Shown one piece after another: positions 1 to 9,139 of a stretch of 30,143 nucleotides of DNA. The stretch covers positions 1 through 30,143 of the IMG/VR virus record IMGVR_UViG_3300025086_000147; one strand, written 5' to 3'. The notes beneath the pieces are model-generated. The model was not told where the DNA came from. It was given only the letters and a program-made list of their open reading frames with translations, and did no database searches. Every line of letters starts with the position of its first letter. The first letter of the stretch is position 1. Position numbers and translations under genes: made by a program. The DNA comes from a virus.

Positions 1-85
1 TACTATCAATAGTTATAGCAGTTGCATTAGACCCATCAACAATTCCGGGAGTGCTTGAGAGTTCTACTGGTATTTTTGTTGTCAT
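1..85 (-). CDS. Start of a tail-fiber-like protein (partial)
   Basis: Only the first 28 codons are in the window, running off the left edge. The start ATG (83-85, complement) is preceded by an AGGA-type ribosome-binding site and lies just downstream of the fiber gene stop, so it belongs to the same leftward operon. The peptide begins MTTKIPVELSSTPGIV and continues with a Ser/Thr/Ala-rich stretch, like the N-termini of fiber or receptor-binding proteins in marine phages. Its position after the main fiber gene supports a host-recognition role, but that is inferred from context. Confidence 0.55.
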   Translation of the reverse strand, partial: MTTKIPVELSSTPGIVDGSNATAITIDS

Positions 86-89
86 GTCT

Positions 90-3000
90 TTATCCTTCTA
101 AGGTTGTGATTCTTGCTTCTAGCTCTTGTATTGTTTTGACTAACAAGGGTACTAATTTGCTTTGGTCTATGCCTTGGTACTTAGGTTGTCCTTGTGTTCC
201 TTCTCTATTTTTTTCATCTGCTTCAGTATAAACGTCATCTTTTTCACCTGAAACAGCTTCAGGAACTATGCTTGCCACTTCGTGTGCTAAGAAACCTTGT
301 ACTGTTATATTTGCATCAGCTATAAAATTAAATTTGCATGGCTTTAACTGTTTAAGTAAAGTTGTTCCATCCCAATCTGTAACTACGTTTTCTTTTAATC
401 TGTAATCTGATGAAGTGTTAAATTGTGTTGTTGTTCCTGTTGTCTTTATTGTTCCAACTGTTCCGTTTGGATTCTGGAAAAACATTTGTGTTTGAAGGTT
501 AGTTGCTGCTCTTGAAACGCTTGTAGTTCCTCCTGCTGCTGCACCAAAAGCGCTATTATTTCCATTAGGAAAATCAGTATCACCTACAATAAAATCACCA
601 TCTTTGTTTAATCGCATGCCTTCTGTAGTAGAAGTAGAACCCTGATTTGTTTTAAATATCATATCACCATGCGTATCACCGCCTGTGCTGTTATTTTTTA
701 ATCCGTGTATTTCCGCAAATATTCTACTTCCATCAGTTGCACCAGCATGATGACCCATAAACTCAATTTTTCCACCATTACCAGATGCACCACCTGCTGT
801 GCTGTCTCTTAATCTTATTCTTGGGTCAGCACTTACTAACTCTAAGAGTTCACCAGGACTCGTAGTTCCTATGCCTACGTTTCCTGATGAATCAATACGC
901 ATTCTTTCTGAACCTGCTGTAGAAATATAAATATAATCAGACGCATGAGCGTATCCAAAAACTCCTCTTGCTCTTGCGCTTGCATCAGAAAATAAAATCA
1001 ATCCTTGATTAGCGTCTGGGCATCTAATATCTAAAGCTACTGAATCATTGTTTTCTATTGCTAATACATCAGCACCATCAGCAGACCATGCTCTACCACT
1101 TGCAGCTTTATATATATGAGCTTTATTAGTAGGACTCGAAGTTCCTATGCCTACTCCAGTACTATCAATAATCATACGTTCAGTACCACCAGTATCAAAA
1201 CGTATCTTATCTTCGTCAGTACTTTCTTCTACCTGAATCTTAGTATCACCATCTGAATCTTTTAGTTCAATAGTAGCTACAGTAGTATTAGTAAATGTTG
1301 TACATTCTACTTTAGTTCCTGTTGGAGGAGCTTCACTAAATGTTAGTGTGCTTCCTGAAACTGCATATGTATCTTTGTGTTGGAATACACCATCAATAGT
1401 TACAAAGGTTGCATTTTCATTTGAAGGTGAAACACTTAAAGCTAGTGTAGTATCTGAACCATCACCAGTCATAGTATCAACTGATGGTGCAGTACCTACA
1501 ACTCCAACTTCCATAATGTACGCAACTACTTTGTTACCATTAGCAGGAGCAGTATCAAAAGTTAATGTTGTACCTGATAAAGTATATGAATCTTGTCTTT
1601 GGAATACACCTTCATTAAAGATAATTAATCTATCTTCATTGTTTGCAGAAATAGCTTTAGATAGTGTAAATGCAGTTGTACTACCATTACCTGTAAACTC
1701 ATCTCTTACAAATGATGATGAGCTTCCACCACTACCACCTGAACCTGCAATAGCACCCCACTCACTTGTGTAACCTTCAAACTGTGATGTAGTTGTATTG
1801 TATCTAAATAGACCTTCTGCAGCAGTTGGTCGTTGTGCTGTTGTACCTTTAGGTATTAATATAGCATCTGTATTAGACCCTGCATCTATAGAAACTGTTG
1901 GTGTCGTTTGATTAATACCAATTCTATTTGTGCTTACGTCTGCAAATAGTACTCCACTATCTACGTTTAAGTCTCCAGAGAATGTACCTGTTGTTCCTGT
2001 TATACCTGCAGCTATTAAGTCAGCAGCAGCATATCCTGTTGCTCCTGTGTTGACTGTAGTTCCGGGAACTGTCTGTGTATCCGTAAATAATCTAAATGTA
2101 TTGTCAGTAGAAGCATCAAAGAATAAACCTGCATACTTAGTAGTACTTGATTCTACATACTTACCATAAAAACCAAAGTCACTTGAGTTGCCTGTGTTCT
2201 CGTCTAATAAACCTGTGAAGTTAGAATCACTAACTACTGAACCTGTTTGTGTTGTTGTACCTGTAACTGCTAAGTTACCTGCTACTGTCAAGTTATTTGC
2301 TATTGTAATATCATTAGCTAACTTATCACCTGTAACTTGGTCATTCGCAATATGTACTGTATCAATAGCTCCATCTGCAATCTGAGCTGAATCAATAGCA
2401 TCATCTGCTATCATAGAGTTTACTATGACATCATTACCTATAACTAAATCAATTGTACCATCACCATCTTCATATGTAGCTGCAATACCTGTTTCAGTAT
2501 TACTTGAGAACATAGCACCAACAGTATCTTGTACTACTTCAGATAAATCTATGTTTGCTGTTCCATCAAAGCTAACACCATGTATTGTTCTTGCTGTAGC
2601 TAGTGCTGTAGCTGTAGCTGATAAAGCAACTGCAATATTAGCAGAGCCATCAAAAGATGTACCACCAATAGTACGAGCTGTTGCTAGTGTTGTTGCTGAT
2701 GCTACATTATCAGATGTTAAAGCAAGTGTACCTGTAGTAGCAGGTAAAGTTACAGTAACATTTCCAGAATAAGCTGAGTGTGCTGCAGCTTGTAATCTAC
2801 TATAGTGAGCATTTGAAGACTCACAATAAAAATCTACATAAGATTGTGTACCACCATTTTTAATCTTAATTCCACCTTGCTCAAGAACTATACCATTTGT
2901 AGAGCCACCACCGACTCCTACAGATGTAGTAATTTCTAAAGCAGCAGGTAAAGCAAAGTCTAATGTATTATCTGAATCTTCATACGTAACTGATATATTA

Positions 3001-4343
3001 GATTCTGTATTAGAACTAACCATAGCTCCAACAGTATCACTAATTGTTTCTGCTAGTGTAACACCACCTATAGTAATTGCATCAGCTTCTAGTGTACCAT
3101 CTATGTCTGCATCACCTGAGATATCAAGTGTAGCTGCATCTAACTCACCACTAATAGTTATGTTTCTACCACCACTAATATCTTTATTAGCATCTGTTAT
3201 GATAGCTTTACTAGCTATAACAGTACCATTCGTAATACCATCTATAAGGTTAATGTCTGTAGCACTAGCTGTAACACCATCAAGGATGTTTAGTTCTGTT
3301 GCAGTTGAAGTAACTCCATCAAGAATATTAAGTTCTGCTGCTGTACTTGTAACTCCATCAAGGATATTAAGTTCTGCTGCAGTTGAAGTAACTGCTGTAC
3401 CATTAATAGATAGTGCATCTGTTTCAAGTGTACCATCTACATCTACATCACCACTTACATCTAATGAACCTGCATCAAGTTCTCCAGTAAGTGTAATGTT
3501 TCTAGCACCTGTAAAGTCTTTATTGCTATCTACTACAATAGCCTTAGAAGCTGCAACAGTTCCTGCTGTAACTCCATCAATTGTTTCTAGTTCTGCTTCG
3601 TTTATATCTGCTGAACCTATTACAAAGCTAGTACCAGTAATCGCAGTACCTGTAATAGTTGTACCAGTTATAGCTGCTGCACTTGACCCACCAATAATTG
3701 CACCATCAACTGTACCACCATTTATATCTGCTGTGTCTGCTACAAGACTATCGATGTTGGCTGTTCCATCGATGTATAAATCTTTCCATTGTTGTGAAGA
3801 ACTTCCTAAGTCATATGAATCATCATCGTCAGGTATAATGTTTGAGTCTATGTCAGCTCCAAAAACTACATTGTCTGTAGCTGCATCACCCATTGTAATT
3901 GTACCACCATTAAAGGTAGTTGTTCCTGTTACTGTTAAGTTACCACCTACAGCTACATTGCCTGTAGTAGTTACTGTGTCTATGTAAGCATCTTTAAATC
4001 TTACACCAGTTGTTCCTAAGTCTATGTCACTATCTGTAACAGGTACGATAGCTCCATCTTGTATTCTAATTTGTTCTACTGCTGCTGAAGAAACTTCTAC
4101 GAAGACTCCCCATCTATTGTTTGAATCGTCTACGACAATCTTGTTTAAAAAGTCTAAGTCACCGATAGTGTGTATGTTTCCACCCTGTCCTGCTGTACCA
4201 TCGTGTCTGTGTCCTGTAGAACTAGCACTACTTGAACTGTATGCAAATGCATTTACTAATTGATTGTATTCATTATTAAACAATGCAGCAGTAACTGTAT
4301 CTCCATCTGCAAACGAACTTTGTCGTGTATATGTTTGTGCCAT
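90..4343 (-). CDS. Long tail fiber with C-terminal S74 intramolecular chaperone
   Basis: A 1417-aa fiber probably used for host recognition. The N-terminus (about 1-80) would attach to the tail. It is followed by a long low-complexity beta-rich shaft with many NLTVTGTTT/DLGTTGVRFKD-type repeats, three near-identical 13-residue ELNILDGVTST units, two consecutive related modules of about 65 aa sharing a GDGS/GNGST...GVFQxxDxYxxSGxTLTF pattern, and GxGTSSP motifs. The last 106 residues begin SDYRLKENV, the signature of the peptidase S74 chaperone. Ser1312 and Lys1317 keep the S-x4-K spacing of the autoproteolytic dyad, and the domain ends in a short coiled coil (LVKTIQELEARITTLEG). In this family the chaperone trimerises the fiber and then cleaves itself off. 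Fiber identity is firm; the receptor is unknown. Confidence 0.9.
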   Translation of the reverse strand: MAQTYTRQSSFADGDTVTAALFNNEYNQLVNAFAYSSSSASSTGHRHDGTAGQGGNIHTIGDLDFLNKIVVDDSNNRWGVFVEVSSAAVEQIRIQDGAIVPVTDSDIDLGTTGVRFKDAYIDTVTTTGNVAVGGNLTVTGTTTFNGGTITMGDAATDNVVFGADIDSNIIPDDDDSYDLGSSSQQWKDLYIDGTANIDSLVADTADINGGTVDGAIIGGSSAAAITGTTITGTAITGTSFVIGSADINEAELETIDGVTAGTVAASKAIVVDSNKDFTGARNITLTGELDAGSLDVSGDVDVDGTLETDALSINGTAVTSTAAELNILDGVTSTAAELNILDGVTSTATELNILDGVTASATDINLIDGITNGTVIASKAIITDANKDISGGRNITISGELDAATLDISGDADIDGTLEADAITIGGVTLAETISDTVGAMVSSNTESNISVTYEDSDNTLDFALPAALEITTSVGVGGGSTNGIVLEQGGIKIKNGGTQSYVDFYCESSNAHYSRLQAAAHSAYSGNVTVTLPATTGTLALTSDNVASATTLATARTIGGTSFDGSANIAVALSATATALATARTIHGVSFDGTANIDLSEVVQDTVGAMFSSNTETGIAATYEDGDGTIDLVIGNDVIVNSMIADDAIDSAQIADGAIDTVHIANDQVTGDKLANDITIANNLTVAGNLAVTGTTTQTGSVVSDSNFTGLLDENTGNSSDFGFYGKYVESSTTKYAGLFFDASTDNTFRLFTDTQTVPGTTVNTGATGYAAADLIAAGITGTTGTFSGDLNVDSGVLFADVSTNRIGINQTTPTVSIDAGSNTDAILIPKGTTAQRPTAAEGLFRYNTTTSQFEGYTSEWGAIAGSGGSGGSSSSFVRDEFTGNGSTTAFTLSKAISANNEDRLIIFNEGVFQRQDSYTLSGTTLTFDTAPANGNKVVAYIMEVGVVGTAPSVDTMTGDGSDTTLALSVSPSNENATFVTIDGVFQHKDTYAVSGSTLTFSEAPPTGTKVECTTFTNTTVATIELKDSDGDTKIQVEESTDEDKIRFDTGGTERMIIDSTGVGIGTSSPTNKAHIYKAASGRAWSADGADVLAIENNDSVALDIRCPDANQGLILFSDASARARGVFGYAHASDYIYISTAGSERMRIDSSGNVGIGTTSPGELLELVSADPRIRLRDSTAGGASGNGGKIEFMGHHAGATDGSRIFAEIHGLKNNSTGGDTHGDMIFKTNQGSTSTTEGMRLNKDGDFIVGDTDFPNGNNSAFGAAAGGTTSVSRAATNLQTQMFFQNPNGTVGTIKTTGTTTQFNTSSDYRLKENVVTDWDGTTLLKQLKPCKFNFIADANITVQGFLAHEVASIVPEAVSGEKDDVYTEADEKNREGTQGQPKYQGIDQSKLVPLLVKTIQELEARITTLEG
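3271..3387 (-). repeat. Three 39-bp tandem repeats in the fiber gene
   Basis: Three consecutive 39-bp units (13 codons each) encode ELNILDGVTSTA-type repeats in the shaft, with a diverged fourth unit on the C-terminal side (DINLIDGITNG). Units are near-identical at protein level and differ by several silent bases. Such repeats can expand or contract by slippage or recombination and so change shaft length. Confidence 0.85.
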
Positions 4344-4346
4344 TTA

Positions 4347-5954
4347 TTATCTCCTGCCTGAGGGTATGTAGTCTACGTAAAAACCATTTATAGTATATGG
4401 TGCTTTCGTATCATCACTTATAATGGTAAAATTATTACTTGTTCCACTCCCTTGTAATGGAACTCTTATTAAAGGGTTATCTCCACCACCAAATACATTT
4501 GTATTAAATAGTGCATCACCAAACTTTGAAGGAGGATTTATAACTCCTATGTCAAATAAATCTGGTGGTTGTGGTAAATCTGTATTACCATAATCAAATC
4601 TAACTTGTATATCTGGTTCTGTTATACCTTCGGAACTTGCAGAAACTCTAACATAATGTAAAGTTTTTAATGTTCCTAAATCTCCGTAATCATAGTTAGG
4701 AGTTTCGTATCGTGCAAGTATGTTTGTTCCATCAAAACTATTTCCTGTATCATGTTGATATATATATCCTTCTGTATCCCCATGATAATATTGTTCAACA
4801 TTATTGCTATCAAATCCTGAACCAATTGCAGTTACTTCTAAACTTCTTGTTTCAGACCATTGAAACCCATCAGGTCTTAATGTTCCTATTATTCCTTTTT
4901 GTTGTGTTTGTTCTAAACTAGAATCAGTATAAAATAATCTATACTGAGACTTTTCACGTAATACTAAACTAGTTATTATAAAGCTATTAATGCTTTCTGT
5001 CAAGCCAGTAATAAGAGGTTGTATAGCTTTACTAACTGTACCTAACTCAACGTCACCAATTCTTGCTGTACCGGCTACTGTTCTTAAACCATCAGGTGCT
5101 AAAAATATTAAGTCACCACCAATCTCTTGAATACTATATCCACTTAAACAACCTACGTTCTTTGTAACTGGTACAATTGCAATGTTACTTGAATCGTTTA
5201 TATTTATAAGTTTAAATATACTGTTAGTACAGAATATAAATAACTCATTACGGAAACCTTTGATGCCTTCTATTTGGTCTTCAACGACTATAGAACCTGC
5301 ACCACTTCCACTAAAGCTTGTAGGGTCTAATAACGAACTATAAAATATTGTACTTAAATTATCTTCAACACCTGCAACAATTAAATGTTTATTGTGTGTT
5401 GTAACATATTTAGCATGTTTAGTTCCTGTTATAGTAATTTCTTCTGCAAAAAAAGTTCTACTAGCTAAAGCACCAGTACCTTCCATTCTAAAGATGTAAG
5501 GCTTGTTTGCTCCATCTGCAATAATAACTTGACCATAATCAAATGTTGCACCATCAAATAAAGTAAACTGACATTGTCCTTGTCCAGTTCTAGTAAGCGT
5601 ACTACGTCCTGTAAATGCTGTATGGTCATCTCCGCTTCCTGATACAGAAGCTCTTCCTATGTTTAACCAATTTTGTCCATCATTACTAAAAAAGATTCCA
5701 GTACTTGCAGTAACAATTACACCATCAGCATATGGAAACGTGCCTAATATATTAGTTGCACTACCTGTAGGTCTTGTGGCATTAGTCGTACCAAACTTCT
5801 GATAACCATTTATACGTCTATATCCACCCTCTGTAGATACTTCAAAGTTTCTTAAATCTTTTGCAACCCCGGGAGTCTTAAGTAAATCTATAACATTAGA
5901 TGATTTTACTAGTCCTCCGTTGACTGCAACTGTATAAGGTTGTGATGTTGCCAT
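4347..5954 (-). CDS. Tail nozzle protein (T7 gp12 / P22 gp10-like)
   Basis: A 535-aa protein between the probable adaptor and the fiber, where T7-like phages encode tubular protein B. The N-terminus (QPYTVAVNGGLVKSSNVIDL) is followed by LKTPGVAKDLRNFEVSTEGG and then repeated beta-rich blade-like segments ending in aromatic or acidic turns, compatible with the beta-propeller of tail nozzle proteins. It is shorter than T7 gp12 (about 790 aa) and nearer P22 gp10. No membrane segment or signal peptide is visible. The assignment rests on gene order plus this N-terminal pattern, common in marine podoviruses; a fold search is needed to prove the propeller. Confidence 0.6.
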   Translation of the reverse strand: MATSQPYTVAVNGGLVKSSNVIDLLKTPGVAKDLRNFEVSTEGGYRRINGYQKFGTTNATRPTGSATNILGTFPYADGVIVTASTGIFFSNDGQNWLNIGRASVSGSGDDHTAFTGRSTLTRTGQGQCQFTLFDGATFDYGQVIIADGANKPYIFRMEGTGALASRTFFAEEITITGTKHAKYVTTHNKHLIVAGVEDNLSTIFYSSLLDPTSFSGSGAGSIVVEDQIEGIKGFRNELFIFCTNSIFKLININDSSNIAIVPVTKNVGCLSGYSIQEIGGDLIFLAPDGLRTVAGTARIGDVELGTVSKAIQPLITGLTESINSFIITSLVLREKSQYRLFYTDSSLEQTQQKGIIGTLRPDGFQWSETRSLEVTAIGSGFDSNNVEQYYHGDTEGYIYQHDTGNSFDGTNILARYETPNYDYGDLGTLKTLHYVRVSASSEGITEPDIQVRFDYGNTDLPQPPDLFDIGVINPPSKFGDALFNTNVFGGGDNPLIRVPLQGSGTSNNFTIISDDTKAPYTINGFYVDYIPSGRR

Positions 5955-5956
5955 AT

Positions 5957-6724
5957 TTAGAAGTAAAGCCTATCATCCCCAATATATGAAGGAGATGGAT
6001 TAATTAAATTAGATTTCATATGCCTCATACCTTTTTTATAATCATCCATAGCAAAGGCAGCTTGTTGTGGACTCTCTTTAAATTGCCACACGTAATATCT
6101 AGCTCTCGCAGTTATTACATTAGAATACTGATCTGGTAATGCCATTTCATCACTATAAGCTGATAAAGCTGTGGGTGCAGCATATGCATAAAAATGCACA
6201 TTATAAACTTTGTCAGGTATAGGACTTAATCCAAACTTACGATGGTCTGGACTACGAATAACATATTTAGGTTGTCCATACTGTTGAGTATCTGCATCAT
6301 CATTATTTTCTGCATCTCTTAAGTATCTAGTCCAATCGTCTAATGTAATAAATTTTAAACCTTGTGAAACGTAAGGAGCTGTTTCTCCGCTTACGTTTAT
6401 AGTTGTTAAATAGAAATCATCCCAATCAATAGATGAATAGTCGGTAGTAATATTAGAACTACCAGATTTTAACAAGTACCATCTAGTACCTGCTACACTT
6501 GGTACAGTTACATTACCATAAAAAGGGTCTGTTCCTCCACTAGCTGCAACTGCAAAGAAAGGAAGTTGTGGTTCTTCATTTGCAATATCATTAATAGATT
6601 TATTAATAGAATTTTTAACAAAGTTTTGAATACCTTTCGCACTTGCAAAAGTTGCAGAAGTTAATTCAATCTCGTTAAGTTCTCTAAGAATATCGTTAGT
6701 TAGTGTTAGAAATGTTGTTGCCAT
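5957..6724 (-). CDS. Head-tail adaptor (T7 gp11-like tail tubular protein A)
   Basis: A 255-aa protein whose first 60 residues (TNDILRELNEIELTSATF, then a helix ending near NEEPQLPFF) match the helical start of tubular-A adaptors, which form a ring under the portal and carry the nozzle. The C-terminal part (AITARARYYVWQFKESPQQA, then DDYKKGMRHM) resembles the amphipathic helices of that family. It lies directly upstream of the nozzle gene with a 2-nt gap, and its ATG overlaps the stop of the preceding 57-aa gene. It is somewhat longer than T7 gp11 (196 aa). The role comes from pattern and gene order together. Confidence 0.65.
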   Translation of the reverse strand: MATTFLTLTNDILRELNEIELTSATFASAKGIQNFVKNSINKSINDIANEEPQLPFFAVAASGGTDPFYGNVTVPSVAGTRWYLLKSGSSNITTDYSSIDWDDFYLTTINVSGETAPYVSQGLKFITLDDWTRYLRDAENNDDADTQQYGQPKYVIRSPDHRKFGLSPIPDKVYNVHFYAYAAPTALSAYSDEMALPDQYSNVITARARYYVWQFKESPQQAAFAMDDYKKGMRHMKSNLINPSPSYIGDDRLYF

Positions 6725-6897
6725 TATTTTTTACTTTTAGCTTTTTTCTTTGCTGTTTTACTAAGTTCATTTATATGAAATAATCTGACACTTGTTTTAG
6801 TGTGAGATTTATTTGTATGTAATTGACCATTAGGCATCTTATGTGTATTGCCTTTAAATTCTTTACCATCTTTGGTATAATGTTTTACACCTTTCAT
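6724..6897 (-). CDS. Small basic conserved phage protein (57 aa)
   Basis: The product starts MKGVKHYTKDGKEFKGNTHK and ends in a Lys-rich tail (TAKKKAKSKK). I chose the ATG at 6895-6897 rather than the one 11 codons upstream because it follows the stop of the 42-aa gene by a single base, whereas the longer form would overlap that gene. The KHYTKDGxxFKGxTHKMPNGQLH pattern recurs in small virion-region proteins of marine phages, but no function is known to me. It could be a minor virion or DNA-contacting protein. Translation is probably coupled to the gene before it. Confidence 0.65.
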   Translation of the reverse strand: MKGVKHYTKDGKEFKGNTHKMPNGQLHTNKSHTKTSVRLFHINELSKTAKKKAKSKK

Positions 6898-6898
6898 C

Positions 6899-7027
6899 TT
6901 AACAAGGCTTGCCTTTAGGCATACCACCATCTTTGTACATCATACGTGGTTTACCACCACCCATTTTCTTTTGTCTTTTTTTAGGTCTTCCAACTTCAGA
7001 CCCGTATGTTCCTTTTCCCATTGGCAT
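6899..7027 (-). CDS. Very small Gly/Lys-rich phage protein (42 aa)
   Basis: The start MPMGKGTYGSEVGRPKK has a clear GGAGAA site 5-6 bases upstream, and the ORF ends KGKPC. It contains a GRPKK motif resembling the core of an AT-hook and a Met/Gly-rich tail (GGGKPRMMYKDGG). It is the first gene after the capsid terminator hairpin and is coupled to the 57-aa gene (TAAGATG junction). The good ribosome site, tight junction and recognisable composition argue that it is real. Function unknown; a minor virion or DNA-binding role is only a guess. Confidence 0.65.
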   Translation of the reverse strand: MPMGKGTYGSEVGRPKKRQKKMGGGKPRMMYKDGGMPKGKPC

Positions 7028-7060
7028 AATAATTCTCCAGTTAATATATTAGTTAAAAGT

Positions 7061-7099
7061 GTAAGGGGGAAGCGAACACATGATTCCTTCCCCACTTAC
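7061..7099 (-). terminator. Rho-independent terminator after the capsid gene
   Basis: Positions 7061-7072 pair with 7087-7099 (12 bp, one bulged base, core GGGGAAG/CTTCCCC) around a 14-nt loop. On the leftward strand the stem is followed by ACTTTTAAC. It lies 9 bp past the capsid stop and would boost capsid mRNA relative to downstream tail genes. The U-tract is short, so partial read-through is likely. Confidence 0.7.
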
Positions 7100-7107
7100 G
7101 GGGTTGC

Positions 7108-8097
7108 TTAGTCTATTACATAGAAAGCACCTGCAAGAGCTTCAGGTCTAAGTACTTGCGCACCATAAACGTGAAGACCTCTTACTATATCACCAAATGA
7201 ATCAGGGTCACGAATGACTTCTGTTGATGTTATAGCTTGGGCAGTTGCTGTAGATGAGATGTGACCTGCCATAACTTTGCCGGTAGCATTAGATGTTGCT
7301 GCGACATTGTTAGACTTGTACATATCAAATCCACGTAATTTACCACTTGATACTAAACCATTTCTCAATGATCCTTGACCTGCGTTGAAGTCAACGGATA
7401 GTAACTTAGAATCTGATTGAGCAAGTTCCTCATAGAATGAAGGTGGTGCTAAGAACCATCTTCCTTCTTCAGGAATGTTTTGATCATCCAGTTTTCTAGC
7501 TAGTCTAGCCATAAGGTCTAGAGCATCGACACCAGTTCCATCAGAACCTAAAAGGTCTACAGAATTAGTAGCGTGAGCTAGTGTTGCATCAGCAGTCGCA
7601 CTGTCAGAACCGATCAAGTGATCAGGTGACGAAGTGGATATGCCTGCAAACATTTCAGCAATAACACCTGCATCAAATGCATCTTTCAATGCGTATGCAG
7701 CAGATGAACTAGCTACTTCTTTGAAGTTCACGTGAGACATTGAAGTTTCAATATCATCAACGATGAATTTAAAAGCGTTAGCTATATCAACGACCATAGT
7801 TAGTTCTTGGTCAGTTAATGCTGTTTTAGTTACGTTAGCACCTCTTTCATATTGATAGACAGTGATTTCCGGTTCTTTAATGATTCTTACAGTATCTCCG
7901 AAAGCAGATATTTCTCCTGAGTAATCAGTGTTAGTGATTGCTTCTGCTACCGAAGCTTTTCTGAAAAAGTTTAAAACCTTTTTAGAATAGACTTTCGGTA
8001 AGAAAAAGGAGTTAGTCTGACCACTTACGGAATTACCAAAGTTACCATTAGTATCAGTTGATTGCTCAAATAGAGCGTCAGATTGATTAAATGCCAT
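7108..8097 (-). CDS. Major capsid protein (HK97-fold, T7-like)
   Basis: A 329-aa protein with the layout of podoviral coat proteins: a flexible Ser/Asn/Gly-rich N-arm (1-30), a LPKVYSKKVLNFFRKASVA segment preceding the E-loop/P-domain, a central TDQELTMVVDIANAFKFIVD strand-helix region, and a C-terminal A-domain (RGLHVYGAQVLRPEALAG). Length is close to T7 gp10A (345 aa). It follows the scaffold gene and has a GGAGAAT-type ribosome site. A strong terminator directly downstream fits a highly expressed product. I see no frameshift signal for a gp10B-like extension, though this was judged by eye only. Confidence 0.85.
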   Translation of the reverse strand: MAFNQSDALFEQSTDTNGNFGNSVSGQTNSFFLPKVYSKKVLNFFRKASVAEAITNTDYSGEISAFGDTVRIIKEPEITVYQYERGANVTKTALTDQELTMVVDIANAFKFIVDDIETSMSHVNFKEVASSSAAYALKDAFDAGVIAEMFAGISTSSPDHLIGSDSATADATLAHATNSVDLLGSDGTGVDALDLMARLARKLDDQNIPEEGRWFLAPPSFYEELAQSDSKLLSVDFNAGQGSLRNGLVSSGKLRGFDMYKSNNVAATSNATGKVMAGHISSTATAQAITSTEVIRDPDSFGDIVRGLHVYGAQVLRPEALAGAFYVID

Positions 8098-8130
8098 AAT
8101 TATTCTCCTTGAATATTATTAACTTTGTTA

Positions 8131-9000
8131 TTATATAATTCTACCTTCTTCTAAAGCTTTGTCGATTTCTGTTTCCAGTCTATCATACTCGTCCATAGAT
8201 AAGGCAGCAATTTCCTGTTGTGTCCAAATCTTAGGTTCAGTTACATCTGCAGGTTTGGTAGTCTTAGTAGATACTAAATCTGCTGCATCTGTCCTTGATT
8301 TGGTAGGAGTTGATTTCGCAGGTACGATTCCATTTTCAGCTTTAAAAAGATCGATAGCTTTACTAGCAAGAGTTGCATTGTTTGGATTATTATAAATCCA
8401 ATCTTTGATCTCTTCAGGTTGGTCTTCTGCCCAATCATGAAATTCATTGCTACTTCTAAGTTCATCAAAGTCAGGATGTTTATTCAACAAATCTTTCTCT
8501 GCTTCTCTTTTTAGTATTTCTGATTCACGATCTTGCATTGCGTCTAATCTTTCTTGCAGGGTTGCAAGTTTATCTTCACTTTGCAAGTGGGCTACAGATT
8601 CAACCACTTCATAAACATCAGGATATTGAGCTTTAAATTGTTCTAGTTCTTCGGGAGTTTTAGGAGCTACATAATCAGGTTGCGTTTCCGTAACCTTTTG
8701 TAGTAACTCTTGCTCTCTAGTTCTAAAATTATTTAAACTATTATCATAATGCTTTTTCAAGTCATCATATCTTTTTTTGTAATCTGGACGTTTGTGAGTT
8801 TGTTGTTTAGTTGGAGCAGGCTCTGCATTCACAGGTTCTACTTCTTCTTCCGAACTTACTTGTGGACGTTCAAAAAACAATCCTTCTGCCGTATCTCCAT
8901 GTTTAGGCATTACATTATCTGTGTGCCATGTTTTTTTCTGGTTATACGGATTTGGTGTTGCTTCTACGGATTCCTCCTGTATTTGTTCAACTTCTGTCAT
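8131..9000 (-). CDS. Capsid scaffolding protein
   Basis: A 289-aa, very acidic, Glu/Asp/Lys-rich, mostly helical protein with a strong central coiled coil (about 75-175) and a disordered, Pro/Thr-containing N-terminal third. This composition and its place immediately upstream of the capsid gene are typical of podoviral scaffolds such as T7 gp9, which guide procapsid assembly and then leave. It has a GGAGAA ribosome site 6-7 bases before ATG. There is no protease signature. Scaffolds diverge in sequence, so the call rests on composition and order. Confidence 0.8.
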   Translation of the reverse strand: MTEVEQIQEESVEATPNPYNQKKTWHTDNVMPKHGDTAEGLFFERPQVSSEEEVEPVNAEPAPTKQQTHKRPDYKKRYDDLKKHYDNSLNNFRTREQELLQKVTETQPDYVAPKTPEELEQFKAQYPDVYEVVESVAHLQSEDKLATLQERLDAMQDRESEILKREAEKDLLNKHPDFDELRSSNEFHDWAEDQPEEIKDWIYNNPNNATLASKAIDLFKAENGIVPAKSTPTKSRTDAADLVSTKTTKPADVTEPKIWTQQEIAALSMDEYDRLETEIDKALEEGRII

Positions 9001-9139
9001 TTTGGTTCTCCTTAAGGGCTTGTGCTATTTCCAAGGTAGCCTATTCTAAAAACGTCTTTTTTATTAGGGGCTTGTCTTACAAGGTAGCTAAAGGTTATAA
9101 ATTTGGTAGGGGTTACTGACGTAAGTAGCCTACCGGTTG
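9001..9139 (-). promoter_or_regulatory. Intergenic block with three hairpin-bearing repeats
   Basis: In leftward orientation this 139-bp gap holds three related units, each starting TAG(G)CTAC, containing a small inverted repeat, and closing with a C-rich CCC(C)TA/CCCTTA: TTAC-GTCA-GTAA, CTTGT-AAG-ACAAG and CTTG...CAAG. An outer GGTAGG/CCTACC pair encloses the first. Between units two and three is AAAAA-GACG-TTTTT. The block directly precedes the scaffold ribosome site, so it could be a late promoter/operator, an mRNA-processing region or a weak terminator after the 424-aa gene. Its function is not determined. Confidence 0.5.

Noticed and set aside
1348-3987. Long rightward open frames opposite the tail fiber
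   Set aside because: They mirror the repetitive Thr/Ser/Gly codon use of the fiber on the other strand; no ribosome sites, and direction is opposite to all neighbours.
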